From assembly GCA_964017235.1 (NCBI GenBank), contig OZ024931.1, forward strand, positions 103,434,221 to 103,498,220: a stretch of 64,000 bases of DNA, read 5' to 3'. The notes beneath the pieces were generated by a model. The model saw only the letters and a program-made list of their open reading frames with translations, did not search any database and was not told the origin of the DNA. The position numbers and the translations under genes were made by a program. The stretch is from Sabellastarte sp. h YS-2021 (lineage: Eukaryota > Annelida > Polychaeta > Sabellida > Sabellidae). Below, one piece after another: positions 39,886-50,522 of the stretch (positions are counted from its first letter, which is position 1; each line of letters starts with the position of its first letter).

Positions 39886-40894
39886 ATGCCGAAAGTATTT
39901 CATTGTTCCAATTGTTCTTTACAGCATGAGCGTCCGGTTGGCAAGAAGTGTCAGTATGCAGACCAAGGCGAGTCCCTTCCTTCTGATGTGGAAGTCGCTG
40001 CACCCCCTTCATCTGACATCCGAGCATCCGAGCAGATCCTGCTTCAGTTGCAGCTGCTAGGGGAAAAATTGGATTCAATGGACAAGAGGGTGCAGCGGAC
40101 GGAAGCAGCACTGGGCCAGGGCAACTCACAGGCAGGTCAGATCGCTTCTAATGCTTCTGTTACGAAAAGTAGTACTACGGTTGCTCACAGTAATGCTACG
40201 GAAGAGGTTAATTCAGAGAGTGTGGTCCCTTCGGTTGAGTTTTTGAGGCAGAATGATAACTTACAGGCTGAGGTAGAACAGCGTTTGGCTGAATTGAGGA
40301 ATTTGAATGAGTCTGCCTCCCGAGGTAGAGTTAAATCTCAGAGGGGGGGTCCTGGTGAAATATGTCAAAAGGGTGGTGGATTGGCCCCAGAACTTTATCC
40401 TTACGGGTACAAATAAAACCAGGCCCACCTATGATGACCTTAGCATTACTCAATGGGCGGCAGGGTTCATTAGATGCATACAGGAAGAGAAATTAGAATG
40501 TAATAGGGCTTCCATGTTGGATTACTTGGGCAACCTCATGGAGGACGCCTCAGATTTTTCCTGGGAGGCAGCCAAGGCTTCCCATGCAATTTTGCTCACG
40601 AATATGGAGGGGGATAGGATTAAATGGGGAGATACTGATAAAATAGATCATATTCGTAGGGCTCATGCACAGAGACATGTCACCCCTCAAAATTCAGCAC
40701 CTCGCCCCTTTGGTAAGAAACCCAAGATCATGAGCAATAAAAATGGACTTATTTGCAGATTTTTTCAGGAGGGTACCTGTAAATTTCCAAACAGCCATAG
40801 ATCCGCTGGCAAATACTACAGGCATGTGTGTGAAATTTGTGAAGGTCCCCACGTTAGTAAGTCATGTAGTCAGAAACAGAATGCAAAAAACTAG
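39886..40894 (+). pseudogene. Ngaro gag-like protein, one frameshift
   Basis: Starts at ATG 39886 (MPKVFHCSNCS, with a CxxC motif) and reads to a G7 run at 40343-40349. There the homologous frame changes by +1 and continues to 40894. The first part is acidic and coiled-coil-like (ILLQLQLLGEKLDSMDKRV). The second has VVDWPQNFILTGTNKTRP, conserved in the related gag at 46711-47690, and ends with a Cys/His region (CRFFQEGTCKFPNSH, then CEICEGPHVSKSC) suited to nucleic-acid binding. Either one extra G or a recoding event separates the two halves. It packages element RNA by analogy with gag, which is inference. Confidence 0.75.
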
Positions 40895-40914
40895 GTAGCC
40901 ACTGCAGGGATGCA

Positions 40915-43406
40915 GTGGAGAAGGGCAAAAATGAGCTGGAGTTAACCTTCAGTACTAGATATGTTTATAACTCAAATTTTGTAAATAAAAATTTGTTAGA
41001 TAGACAGAAAATTGATAGCTTAAAGTCTGTTTGTACATATATTTCTGATAATGTGTCATATTCGGCTGTGACTAAAAGAAAAGTGTTGCATAATGTACAG
41101 AAAACTATTAATCACAATGTACAATGCACAAGCAGGATCCCTAGTAAGACTGTTAGTGATCCAGTTTCACGTGTGGGTAAAATTGTTAGGGGCAAAATTG
41201 CAGGGCAGAATGGTAGTCATGGCAATGGCAAAACCGGTTTGTGTCCCAGTATGAAAAATGTCACGGGTCAATGTGCCCCACAGGTGAATACTATTCAGTC
41301 TTCTGCAAAAACTTGTAAAGTATTTGATAATAGTATCGTACATACTAATCGCTTTGCAATATTGGGTGAACATATTGAAAGTCATGTGTGTGACTCTGAT
41401 GTTGAAATTCAAACTGTCAATAGGTGTCAAAAAAGCACCCGGGTGAATGACAAAAATGGTACAAAAGTGTTTCACGAAGGTAAGAATGCTTTTACTGCTA
41501 CTATTTTGCGTGATAATCCTGTGCAAAGGGGCCATAACAGTTGTTTTTCCCCGGGTGATAACTTGGATCCTATAGTGACCCCGTCTGTCGATGAAAACTC
41601 AGTATGTGATTCTGTTACAGTCAAGAGTGGTGACGTTCATCGGGATTATCACAGTAGGCGACATTCAATGGCAAATAATGCTTGTGACACTGACTCGAAT
41701 GCGCACAATGACAAGTACGCTATAGAACTTAATACCTCCCTTAAAGATATAAAAATGAAAATTGCAAAGAAATCTGAGGGAAATGCGTTATATATGCAAC
41801 AGAATGTACCTGCATTCGGCTTTATTCCTATTTATGGGTTAGGCAGCCGAGTGATAGATAGAAAGCAGGGTTCTGTGTGCAGTGATATACTTCAATTGCA
41901 TAATATACTCAGATCAGATGGGAGGCATAATTATGAAGGATTGCACATTCCTGTCGCTTCTAAACTACATTATGATGCGTGGAGCGAATATCTCACTGAG
42001 TATTGGGACTGGCAGTTGCCATTGCTCATTAAATACGGTTTTCCCCTGGATTTCGACAGGGATGCTCATATTAGTTCGGAAAAAATTTACATATCAGTCC
42101 CTTCATGACTCATGAAAAATCGAATTCGGATCAAAGACAGGTCATAATTGATTTAAGTTGGCCTAGTGGGGAATCTGTAAATGCTGGGGTCACCCCTGAT
42201 AAGTATTTAGGTGTTGACTTCATATTAAGCTATCAGTCTGTGGATAATATTGTCAGTGAAGTGTTAAAACTTGGAAAAGGTTGTCAAATTTTCAAAGTAG
42301 ATATTAGTAGGGCCTTTCGCCATGTTCCCATTGATCCTGGGGATCTAGATCTGTTGGGTCTCCACTGGGGGGACTACTTTCTTGACTTTTCGCTGCCTTT
42401 TGGATTTAAACATGGGTCTTCCATCTTCCAGCGCTTATCCGATGCCATACGCTTCATTATGGCCCAAGAAAAACATCCTATATGGAATTATATTGATGAT
42501 TTTTTGTGTGTGTCCACACCATCCAAAATCCAAGCTTCTTATGTGCGATTGCAAGAGCTACTGACAGAGCTAGTTCTCACAGTTAGTCCCAAGAAATTAG
42601 TTCCCCCTGATACTCGAGTCGTTTGCTTAGGTATAGTAGTGGACACAGTCCAGCAATCCATATCAATTCCATCCGAAAAGCTCGAAAGTATAAAGCTTAC
42701 TTGTGCCCAGTGGTCGAACAAAGTTACATGTTCCAAGAGGGAGCTCCAGTCCCTTCTGGGGTCCCTCTTGTATATAGCCAAATGTGTCAAATATGTCAGA
42801 TATTTCTTGAATAGGATGTTAACTCTGTTACGTGTAAATTTTGATAAGAAAACCATTGCTATTACTGAAGAATTTAAGCAGGACCTGAAATGGTTCAATA
42901 CTTTTCTCCCAGTTTATAATGGAATTACCTTTTTTAAGTATGTTCCCAGTAAACTAGTTCACCTGGATGCTTGCCCCACAGGTTTGGGAGCTATTTATGA
43001 TCAACAGGTGTATGCTATGGATTTGCCCCGTGAGTGGGGCAGTAAAAATATTGCTTATTTGGAAATGATTAATATTTTAGTGGCTATTAAAGCTTGGCAT
43101 ACCCAATGGGCCAATCAGAGTGTGTTGATTAAATGTGATAACCAAGCTGTAGTTTCAGTTCTAGCTACTGGTAGAGCACGTGACCAGACCATGGCTACTT
43201 ATGCAAGAAATATTTTTATGTGGCTTAGTGCCTTTAACATTGATATTAGAGTTGTCCATGTTGCAGGCAAGCTGAACCCAGTGGCTGACTTGCTGTCCAG
43301 ATGGCAGTCCACAGTAAATAACTATGAAAAATTGGCCCAGTTGGCCCCATCTGTCACTTGGATCCCAGTGTCCAAGGACCTTTTATATGTGGACCAGTTG
43401 ATTTAG
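40915..43406 (+). pseudogene. Ngaro pol: reverse transcriptase and RNase H, one frameshift
   Basis: The first frame (40915-42108) has a poorly conserved 290-residue spacer and then the DIRS-order RT N-terminal block (YEGLHIPVASKLHYDAW, IKYGFPLDF). At an A6 run (42080-42085) the homologous frame shifts by -1. The second frame carries RT motifs IIDLSWP, FKVDISRAFRHVPI, LPFGFKHGSSIFQ, WNYIDDFLCVS (catalytic YIDD) and LGIVV. RNase H follows with HLDACPTGLGAIY, LEMINILVAI, IKCDNQAVV and NPVADLLSRW, so the four acidic positions are present. The frame ends at UAG 43404-43406, in register with the recombinase that follows. Apart from the shift, all catalytic residues are intact. Confidence 0.88.
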
Positions 43407-43495
43407 TTATCTGTATTTTCAGCTCTTAGGCCAGTGGATTCTCACCAGTTGATTTAGTTATCTGTATTTTCAGCTCTTAGGCCAGTGGATTCTCA
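43394..43495 (+). repeat. Perfect 51-bp tandem duplication at the RNase H/recombinase junction
   Basis: Units 43394-43444 and 43445-43495 start CCAGTTGATTTAG and are identical. The length is a multiple of three, so the frame is kept but the UAG stop is doubled. Confidence 0.92.
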
Positions 43496-44456
43496 CCTCA
43501 CGTCGCTTGCCACTTCCAGACTCTCAAATGCTTTCTGTCAGTCTACAAAGAGGGCCTATGCTACCTTGTTCAAGACCTTTCTAGCATTCACCATCTTTAT
43601 GGAATGGGACATATTCCAGGTGACTGTGTTTAACCTTTTGTGTTTCCTGGAATGTTTGAATTATAACAAGGTCAAGGCCTCTCTTATGGCTAATTATTTG
43701 TCTGCTATTAAGGCCAATTTTATCATTTTGGGTCTGGATGTGTCTATTTTTCAAGATGTGCGAATTAAATATTACCAGAAAGCAGTACAGCTTTCTGCTC
43801 CTATGAATGTTAAGCTAAAGAAAGTTATTGATGTACCACTGTTATTACAAATTATTGACCAGTGTAATTACACTTATATGGGCCAAGTGTTCAAGCCCTT
43901 GTATCTATTGGCATTCTATTCGTTTCTTAGAATGTCCAATTTGGTTCCCCACTCAATGGCTGCTTTCTCACCCTTGAGGCACCTGGCCCAAGGGGATGCT
44001 ATGTATAAAAAAGATAAGATTGTATTGTTAATCAAATGGTCAAAGACTATGCAGTATGCCAAGGATGCAAAGTTGATTACGATTCTTAAGATCCCTGGAT
44101 CTCCACTGTGTCCTGTGGCAGCCATTTCTAATCTTCTCCTCCTCACCCCCAGGGCTCCAAATCTGCCCCTTTTTCAGTACAAAGTGGCTGACAGTTGGGT
44201 TCCTCTCACAGATGCCAGGGTCAGGAGGCACCTGAATCTGACACTTGACAGATTGGGCCTGGCTGATGCTGGCTTCACCTTCCACTCATTCCGGTGTTCA
44301 GGTGCCACATTTGCTTTTAATAATGATGTGGCTCTGCAGAACATACAGAGGCATGGCACCTGGACGTCGGATTGTGTTTGGAGGTATATTACTGATTCAG
44401 TCGACTGTGGTGAGCAGGTAGCTAATATGTTTAGACATAAGATTTCCTCCATCTAG
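43407..44456 (+). CDS. Ngaro tyrosine recombinase (lambda-integrase fold)
   Basis: An open frame to the stop at 44454-44456, about 320 residues after the last UAG. No ATG stands near the beginning; the first possible codon of the domain (43485) is GTG. It is in the same frame as RT/RNase H, so it is probably made as a fusion by stop-codon readthrough or from a different transcript. The N-terminal SAM-like domain starts LTSLATSRLSNAFCQSTKR. The catalytic part has the first Arg in YSFLRMSNLVP, then FTFHSFRCSGATFAF (H-x-x-R) and HGTWTSDCVWRYI with the nucleophilic Tyr. It would recombine the circular cDNA into the genome. No internal stop or frameshift. Confidence 0.85.
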
Positions 44457-44472
44457 CACTACAGTTTGGGGT

Positions 44473-44811
44473 TTGGGTGTTTCTTTTTTAACCAATTATT
44501 CAGTCTTATAAGTAAAGTTTCTTAAATTTATCAGTTTAAGTATCCACTACGTTTAATTTACTTTGGCATAGGGTCACCTCATCTTCATCCACTTATGCTT
44601 TTTCTTCCAAACATTTGGTTATTCGACTTGGATAACATCTTTAAGTTAAGTCCATGTTCCATTGTCCTGTAATTAAGGTCACCCTATGCCAGTTTAAGTA
44701 TTGACTTAAACTTGTACTCTGGATTGTAAATATTATTAGTGTCATGAAAATGTTAGAGAATAATAAATATTATTTTACCCGCAATGCTTTCCTCACTATG
44801 TCCTCTTGTAA
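44473..44811 (+). repeat. Split direct repeat B1
   Basis: 339 bp beginning TTGGGTGTTTCTTTTTTAAC, 16 bases after the recombinase stop. Repeated at 46005-46343 with only a few substitutions. Confidence 0.92.
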
Positions 44812-44880
44812 GTCAGTTGGTTTGACATAGGTCCTCTTCAAGGTCAAATTATATAAAATCTCCTGGTGGGTGTTGGGAAC

Positions 44881-45048
44881 TGTGGGTTGGTGACCAGCCT
44901 TTGGTCAACGGCTTCAGTTCTGACACCAGACCAGTTTTTTGCATTGTGGGTAGCCACGCTTCACTGCTGTCCACTATAAAAGCCTGCTTTTGTGGACAAT
45001 TGGCGCCACACTCTTTGAAAATTTCGGATTGTTTACACAAATTTGAAC
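44881..45048 (+). repeat. Split direct repeat A2
   Basis: Second copy of A1, 69 bases after B1, same length (168 bp). Differs from A1 at a handful of bases, for example TTGGCGCC versus TTGGAGCC. Confidence 0.92.
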
Positions 45049-46004
45049 CCACCCTACACAATTTATGCTGTTTAAATTTTTTTTTATTTAATTGTTGTGT
45101 TAGTCCCTTCCTTAGTATTAAGCTGGAGAGATGCTAAGCTTGTCTTTGTTGTATTTGCAGGTTATCAATGAACTTGTGTGCAGTTCTGTATGGTTGGAGC
45201 AAGGCCATGCTGCTGCTACCTGGAGCAAAGCTTGCTGCTTGTTGGTGTTTAACATCTGAGTGCTTAAATATTTGATATTTAAATGTAAGACAGTGCTTGG
45301 CTCGTGTCGTGTACCATATAATGGTTTTGTCTAGATAAATCATATTGAGTGGCTTCAAAGTTACTGGCTCGAGGTCCTAAGGTTGAGGACTTTGGGGCTG
45401 TATTGCTCAGCCCTTTAGGGTGATCTCAGAGCCTTTGAGGAGGGGCCTATGTACAGTACATAGGGTAGCAGAAGCTATTGGACTCTAAATTTAACCTTAA
45501 TTTGACATGTAAATATTGTGGGCTTGCTCCACCATGTGTAGTAGTGGTCAATGATCACCTGTTATTTTCTGAGTGTGGCTTGTTCATAAATTTATTTTTA
45601 ATGCCATTAATCTCATGATTTCTAATGCAGGTTATGCAATCAATGTGATGTAATGCATTATTTAATATTTACACTTGTGTTGAATGTCTAATGACTATAT
45701 TTTAGTGTAACTATTTTATGTGGATACTTGCTTATACATGTATGGGGCAGTATGTTTCTTAGCGCCCCCTTGGTCATTGTAGATGACCTTATGTTCATAG
45801 CATAATTCTTGTACACCCCTGATTGGGCTGGCTTTTCATGGTATAACTGCTGTTAGATGTAGATCCTTAGTAGTTGCTTTAGTCTCGTATTTTAACTTAA
45901 ACTCATCCGACTGTCGAGACATTATTTTATATTGTGACAAGTAATGCAGCGTGTGGCAAGGGTAATCTGTGATAGCCAGTACTGTTATCAATTTGCTTTT
46001 GCAG
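45049..46004 (+). other. Ngaro A2-B2 spacer
   Basis: Non-coding spacer within the element, with no ORF of note. Contains the palindrome CCTATGTACAGTACATAGG at about 45447-45465. Confidence 0.6.
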
Positions 46005-46343
46005 TTGGGTGTTTCTTTTTTAACCAATTATTCAGTCTTATAAGTAAAGTTTCTTAAATTTATCAGTTTAAGTATCCACTACGTTTAATTTACTCTGGCA
46101 TAGGGTCACCTCATCTTCATCCACTTATGCTTTTTCTTCCAAACATTTGGTTATTCGACTTGGATAACATCTTTAAGTTAAGTCCATGTTCCATTGTCCT
46201 GTAATTAAGGTCACCCTATGCCAGTTTAAGTATTGGCTTAAACTTGTACTCTGGATTGTAAATATTATTAGTGTCATGAAAATGTTAGAGAATAATAAAT
46301 ATTATTTTAACTGCAATGCTTTCCTCACTATGTCCTCTTGTAA
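46005..46343 (+). repeat. Split direct repeat B2 (right end of the element)
   Basis: Second copy of B1, ending CCTCTTGTAA, after which unrelated sequence begins. Confidence 0.92.
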
Positions 46344-46429
46344 TGGAAGGTTTTAAAAATGTTTTATGTATACTGTTTATTAAACTTTTTATAACAAATG
46401 TTAGAAAAGTGTGACAAATGAACATAATA

Positions 46430-46525
46430 ATGTATCTATTTATTTATTATTTTGGGTTTTAACGTCATTTTCAACACTTAACAGGTCATATCGCGATGGG
46501 TAGTTTTACAGGCAGAGGAAATTCG
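46430..46525 (-). mobile_element. Fragment of SINE family A (tail half)
   Basis: TTTTGGGTTTTAACGTCATTTTCAAC, GGTCATATCGCGATGGGTAG and CAGAGGAAA match the 3' half of the family in reverse orientation. Confidence 0.6.
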
Positions 46526-46710
46526 AGTCGAAATTGTTAAAAAATTTAGAAATTTCCCAATGCTCCAATGTGGCAGCTTTTGATTGGCTGACCACTGGTC
46601 AATTGAAATAACTGACCATGCCTCTTCCATTTGCATGGTGACAACCCACGAGGATAGTTTTTACTTCAATTTTTAGGGTTTATAGTTTTTGTTGTTTATG
46701 ATAGTTAACC

Positions 46711-47690
46711 ATGTCTGAGAAGAGAGTATATAATTTGCGTTCTGTTGGCAGTGAGGCTCTTATGTTACCTGTCCAGTTTGAAGTGTCAGATGACAGATTT
46801 ATGTCGAGACTTTTGCAGTGTCAACAGAATACTTCCAAATCAGGCCAGGTGTCAGATTCCGATTCTGGTAGTGACAATAACGATACCATGTCAAATGCAG
46901 AGTCTGATACTGAACAAACAGGAGTTAGCGAAAGTGCTGGGTTGTATGAACAAGTAGCATGTAGTTCAAATGACACTAGGGGTTTATATAGGGGCCACGG
47001 TGGCAGAGTTGTAACACTCTCGCCTCCCACCTCTGAGGCCGGGGTTCGATCCCCATCATGGCCTTAAGTGGGAAAGCTGGTAGTTGCTTACCATTGGTTG
47101 GCAGTTTACAGTACAGAACCCTAGTGAACTGTATGTACTGGTTTCCTCTGCCCTACCAACTACCCGTCGTGATATGACCTGTACAGTGTTGAAAGTGACG
47201 TAAAACCTCAAATAAATAAATAAATAAAATCTAGAGGTTTATATTCTGATGTTGTTTCTCAGCAGGCAATCAATTTACAAATTCTGACACAATTGGGAAG
47301 TATTAGCAAACGTTTAGATGCTATTGAGAACAAAAAATCAAAGAAAAGTAACGACGTTACTAAGTTGAAAAGTAAAAGTACAAAGAAAACTGTCGTGCCT
47401 CATACCCCAGTCGCACTGCCTCCCACACAAGTATCTGCTCAGTCACTTCCAGATTTGCATGTTTTGAGAAATGATGAATATATTCAAGCTCAAGTTGAGC
47501 AAAAATTGAAAATTTTGGTAGAAGATAACAGATCAGGTACAAAAATCAAATCACTTAGGGGTGGATCAGTTGAAGTGGTAGTTGTAAATAGAGTAAAATG
47601 GCCACAAGAATATGTTCTGGCTGGTTCCAAAAAGGAACGTATACAATATGATCAGTTTTCATGCTTGAGCACATCATAACTTCTTTCCAA
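46711..47690 (+). pseudogene. Second Ngaro-like gag, interrupted by a SINE and truncated
   Basis: Starts at ATG 46711 (MSEKRVYNLRSVG), with an acidic Ser/Asp-rich stretch and, after the SINE, LQILTQLGSISKRLDAIE (coiled-coil-like), LPDLHVLRNDEYIQAQVEQ and IKSLRGGSVEVVVVNRVKW. The last block aligns with VKSQRGG...VVDWPQNF of the gag at 39886-40894. The reading frame is the same on both sides of the SINE once the target duplication is counted once, so the gag was intact there when the SINE arrived. The frame is lost near 47660, and no RT or recombinase follows. A distinct, older family of the same order. Confidence 0.7.
46990..47230 (+). mobile_element. tRNA-derived SINE, family A, inside a gag ORF
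   Basis: Full-length copy starting GGGGCCACGGTGGCAGAG with box B GGTTCGATCCC and an (AAAT)n tail. Flanked by CTAGGGGTTTATAT (46976-46989) and CTAGAGGTTTATAT (47231-47244), a 14-bp target duplication with one substitution. Confidence 0.88.
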
Positions 47691-48059
47691 TATTCTAATT
47701 ATTCGTTAGACACATACATAATTAACATTATCTGAATAAATTATTTTATCACTTTTTATCATTATGTTTAAGACTATTGTCAAATTCAAAGTCACAGAAA
47801 TTATACCATTTAACAAATGGTATGTACAACCAGGAGTACTCAATATTTACATTACAGCTGTGCACAATATGGGGTCCCAGACAGGATCGGGGCTTAATCC
47901 CTTGGTAGAACAGGGGCATAATTGTGTAGTTCTTTTTCACTTTATAATACAAACAAGGTAGTATGGTTTGAATTTTAAGGACGAGGAGAAATCCTGGATC
48001 TCGTGTTGGGTTTGGTAATATATGTATTTGAGAATTTTTGTCAGTAGAAAAAGTACATT

Positions 48060-48600
48060 TGTGGTATTGATTGTGGTCAACACCACCAAGTATTCACACA
48101 TCACTCCAGTTAGAAAAGCACTACATTGGTTGCCGATTAAGTACCGTTCTATCTTTAAGAATGCCATGCTTGTTTATAAGTTCCTACACAGTGGTAACCC
48201 CAAATACTTTGAACCCTTTCTGATACCCAGACATAGTGCATATAACACTCGTCAAAGTCAATTTGATGGCATATTTCTTGAGGTTGCCCATTTTGCTTCA
48301 GTTTTCAAGTCTCGAAAGCATTTTGGACTCAGTTTTGCGCTTGACGCACCTATGATTTGGAATGACTTTCCTGACGAGGTTCGCTCTGCAAACTCTCTTG
48401 TCTCCTTTAGGTCAAAGCTGAAGTCATACCTCTTTGGAGAAGCATACCCACCCTAAATTTCCAATCTCCTCCTGCTTTCTCCGTGGTGCTGACCCCTGCA
48501 ATATCTCTGGTTTATGAATACTGAACAATGTTTTTGTGTGATGCGCCTTAGAATCTGACAGAGATTAAGCGCTATAAAAGTGCTATTAGAATTAGAATTG
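48060..48600 (+). pseudogene. 3' end of a CR1/L2-like LINE
   Basis: The open segment to 48456 carries the conserved RT tail HITPVRKALHWLPIKYR, FKNAMLVYKFLHSG, MIWNDFPDEVRSANSL and FRSKLKSYLF. It is followed by a 3' UTR ending GCGCTATAAAAGTGCTATTAG and the short repeat AGAATTAGAATTG, a typical LINE 3' signature. 5'-truncated: no palm or endonuclease upstream. Confidence 0.8.
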
Positions 48601-48710
48601 ATGGAAAATTAATGTAGACAGATTTGTATTTAGTGTTCCCAGCTAAGTGTTGACATAGACAGAAAATATATTTGAGTTTATTCAATTTGTGTTGAATGAC
48701 ACACATTGCC
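48588..48710. repeat. Direct repeat, copy 1 (about 120 bp)
   Basis: Begins AGAATTAGAATTGATGG at the LINE tail and ends ATGACACACAT. Repeated at 49104-49229 with a few substitutions and a small indel. Confidence 0.85.
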
Positions 48711-49103
48711 TCCAGTTAGGTCAAGTCATAATGAAAACCCCAGTATGGGGAAAAATGTTTTTATTATACATTAACAAGTACTACTCTATATTTTATTTAC
48801 ATTTGTAATATTCACTAAGATTATATATAACATTTTATCAAATTAGCCATTGACCAGATATTTACATATTCTATACATATTATGTCAATGGCAATGAAAT
48901 ATTTAGTTATACTATTAACTTATATCAGCATAGCTATGCAGAAGTTTGAGGTGACCCTAAAAGGGTTAGATAGTTATAGCTAAAGTGGATGTAAATAAGT
49001 TAGGGTGGCCTTAGCTCCAGGCTTAGAGAGAGTTAAGGTCAACCTAAAGTTTAGATGGTAAGTGTGTAATTTGAAAGACGAGAGGGTTTAGGGTGACCTC
49101 AAA

Positions 49104-49229
49104 GAATTAGAATTGATGGAAAATTAATGTAGACAGATTTATATTTAGTGTTCCTAGCTAAGTGTTGATTGACATAGACAGAAAATATATTTGAGTTTAT
49201 CCAATTTGTGTTGAATGACACACATGTTG
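49104..49229. repeat. Direct repeat, copy 2
   Basis: Second copy of 48588-48710, about 515 bases downstream, including the same AGAATTAGAATTGATGG start. Confidence 0.85.
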
Positions 49230-50487
49230 AATGCTTTAGTGATAAACCAAAATAAAATGAATATGACAATGGCTGTATAGAGTAGTTGATGATTTTCCTC
49301 GAGTGTTTGTAAAATGTCAATGTTTTCAAAATGTATTGTTGAAGTTAATACAAAAGTTGTTTGTGCAGTAGCAGTGCGAGTGAGCATGCATGGTGCTGTC
49401 ATCAAGTGTCGCCCGCAAAAGATATAAATAATAGCCTTTGTGACAACGGCTAACCTTAAAAATTGACAAATGTGTAGTCTTTGTGTTGACTATGTGTAGT
49501 TTTATTTTAGTTGCCGCTAAATCTGTAGTATAAGCATTTTCATATATTTGCAGTTGTGAAGCAATGGTTGTATCTTCTTATAATAAGTGGTGACCTAATA
49601 CATTTGAGAAATGTGTATTAGGTTTCAGATACTTTGTTACCATAACATTGACTGGGTAGGTGACATGACCAATTATGTCTGGGTGATGGCAAGTATCAAA
49701 TAGTGACTGCATTTCTTTGGTTCCAACACTCCCTGTGCAATCCGCATGAAAGTCAAGCATATGACAAATATAAACAATATGACATTACAAAATATGATCG
49801 GATTAGCAATCAGTTTGTATTCACACTAGAAATGATATTTTTCATAATCACACATGATATATTTTAGCCAAGAAAACCCAACCACATTGGTGAACCCATG
49901 AAATGCCAAACTTTAGAATTTTGGAGCTTATAAAAGAGATGACCAACTGAGAAAGAGCTTGAACCCAGTGACCCACCCAAGGTCAAACCGTGTTGCAAGG
50001 TCAAATCAAATTGATATCAAAGTATTTATCCAAAAAATGAATGAAGTAAATGTGATTCACCAAGGCGGTTGTGAACCTGCAGTCAAATGTATTAAATTAT
50101 GAAATATTTCAAAAGTTTGGGTCAAGTTAATTGAGCCAAAACAGAAAAGACAAATAAATTTCATACATTCAACTGGCTTTGGGTTTAAAATATTGTTTGA
50201 ATTGGGCAAATTATGTGTAGAAAAAGGCTATGTTGCCACCCAATTGTATGTCAAATTCAAAACAACTACTATGAACCACAAAAGTCAACATCAGCCCAGT
50301 TGAATACAAAAAGAAAAGGACAATCAGGACCTAACCTCCAAGAGTCTGTTTCTGGCAGAGGTCCTGGGGTTAAGCCCAGCATAGGATAGTGTTAAGTCCA
50401 TCAGACAATAAAAGTTCCAATATAATAAGCAAGTGCACTAAAAAGTCAAAATATTATCTTGATGTAGGACAACGTAGCAGACCCGAC

Positions 50488-50522
50488 CTGGGCTCCCCAA
50501 AATACATATGGGGACCCCAGGT
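50488..50522. other. Stem-loop
   Basis: CCTGGGCTCCCC and GGGGACCCCAGG can pair around a short AT-rich loop. GC-rich against an AT-rich background; function unknown. Confidence 0.5.

Larger units (their letters stand above)
39626..46343 (+). mobile_element. Ngaro/PAT-type tyrosine-recombinase retrotransposon (DIRS order), near complete
   Basis: The element has the diagnostic split direct repeats: A1 (39626-39793), coding region, B1 (44473-44811), A2 (44881-45048) and B2 (46005-46343). A1 and A2 are both 168 bp, B1 and B2 both 339 bp, and each pair differs at only a few positions. Coding order is gag, RT, RNase H, tyrosine recombinase. Such elements replicate by reverse transcription and integrate as circular DNA through the recombinase, without target-site duplication; none was seen. 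No DAM-methylase or SGNH-hydrolase domain was recognised. The near identity of the repeats implies a fairly recent insertion, despite frameshifts in the genes. Confidence 0.9.

Noticed and set aside
43485..43487. GTG as a true start codon for the recombinase
   Set aside because: Non-AUG initiation at this site has no support; the frame simply continues from RNase H past a UAG.
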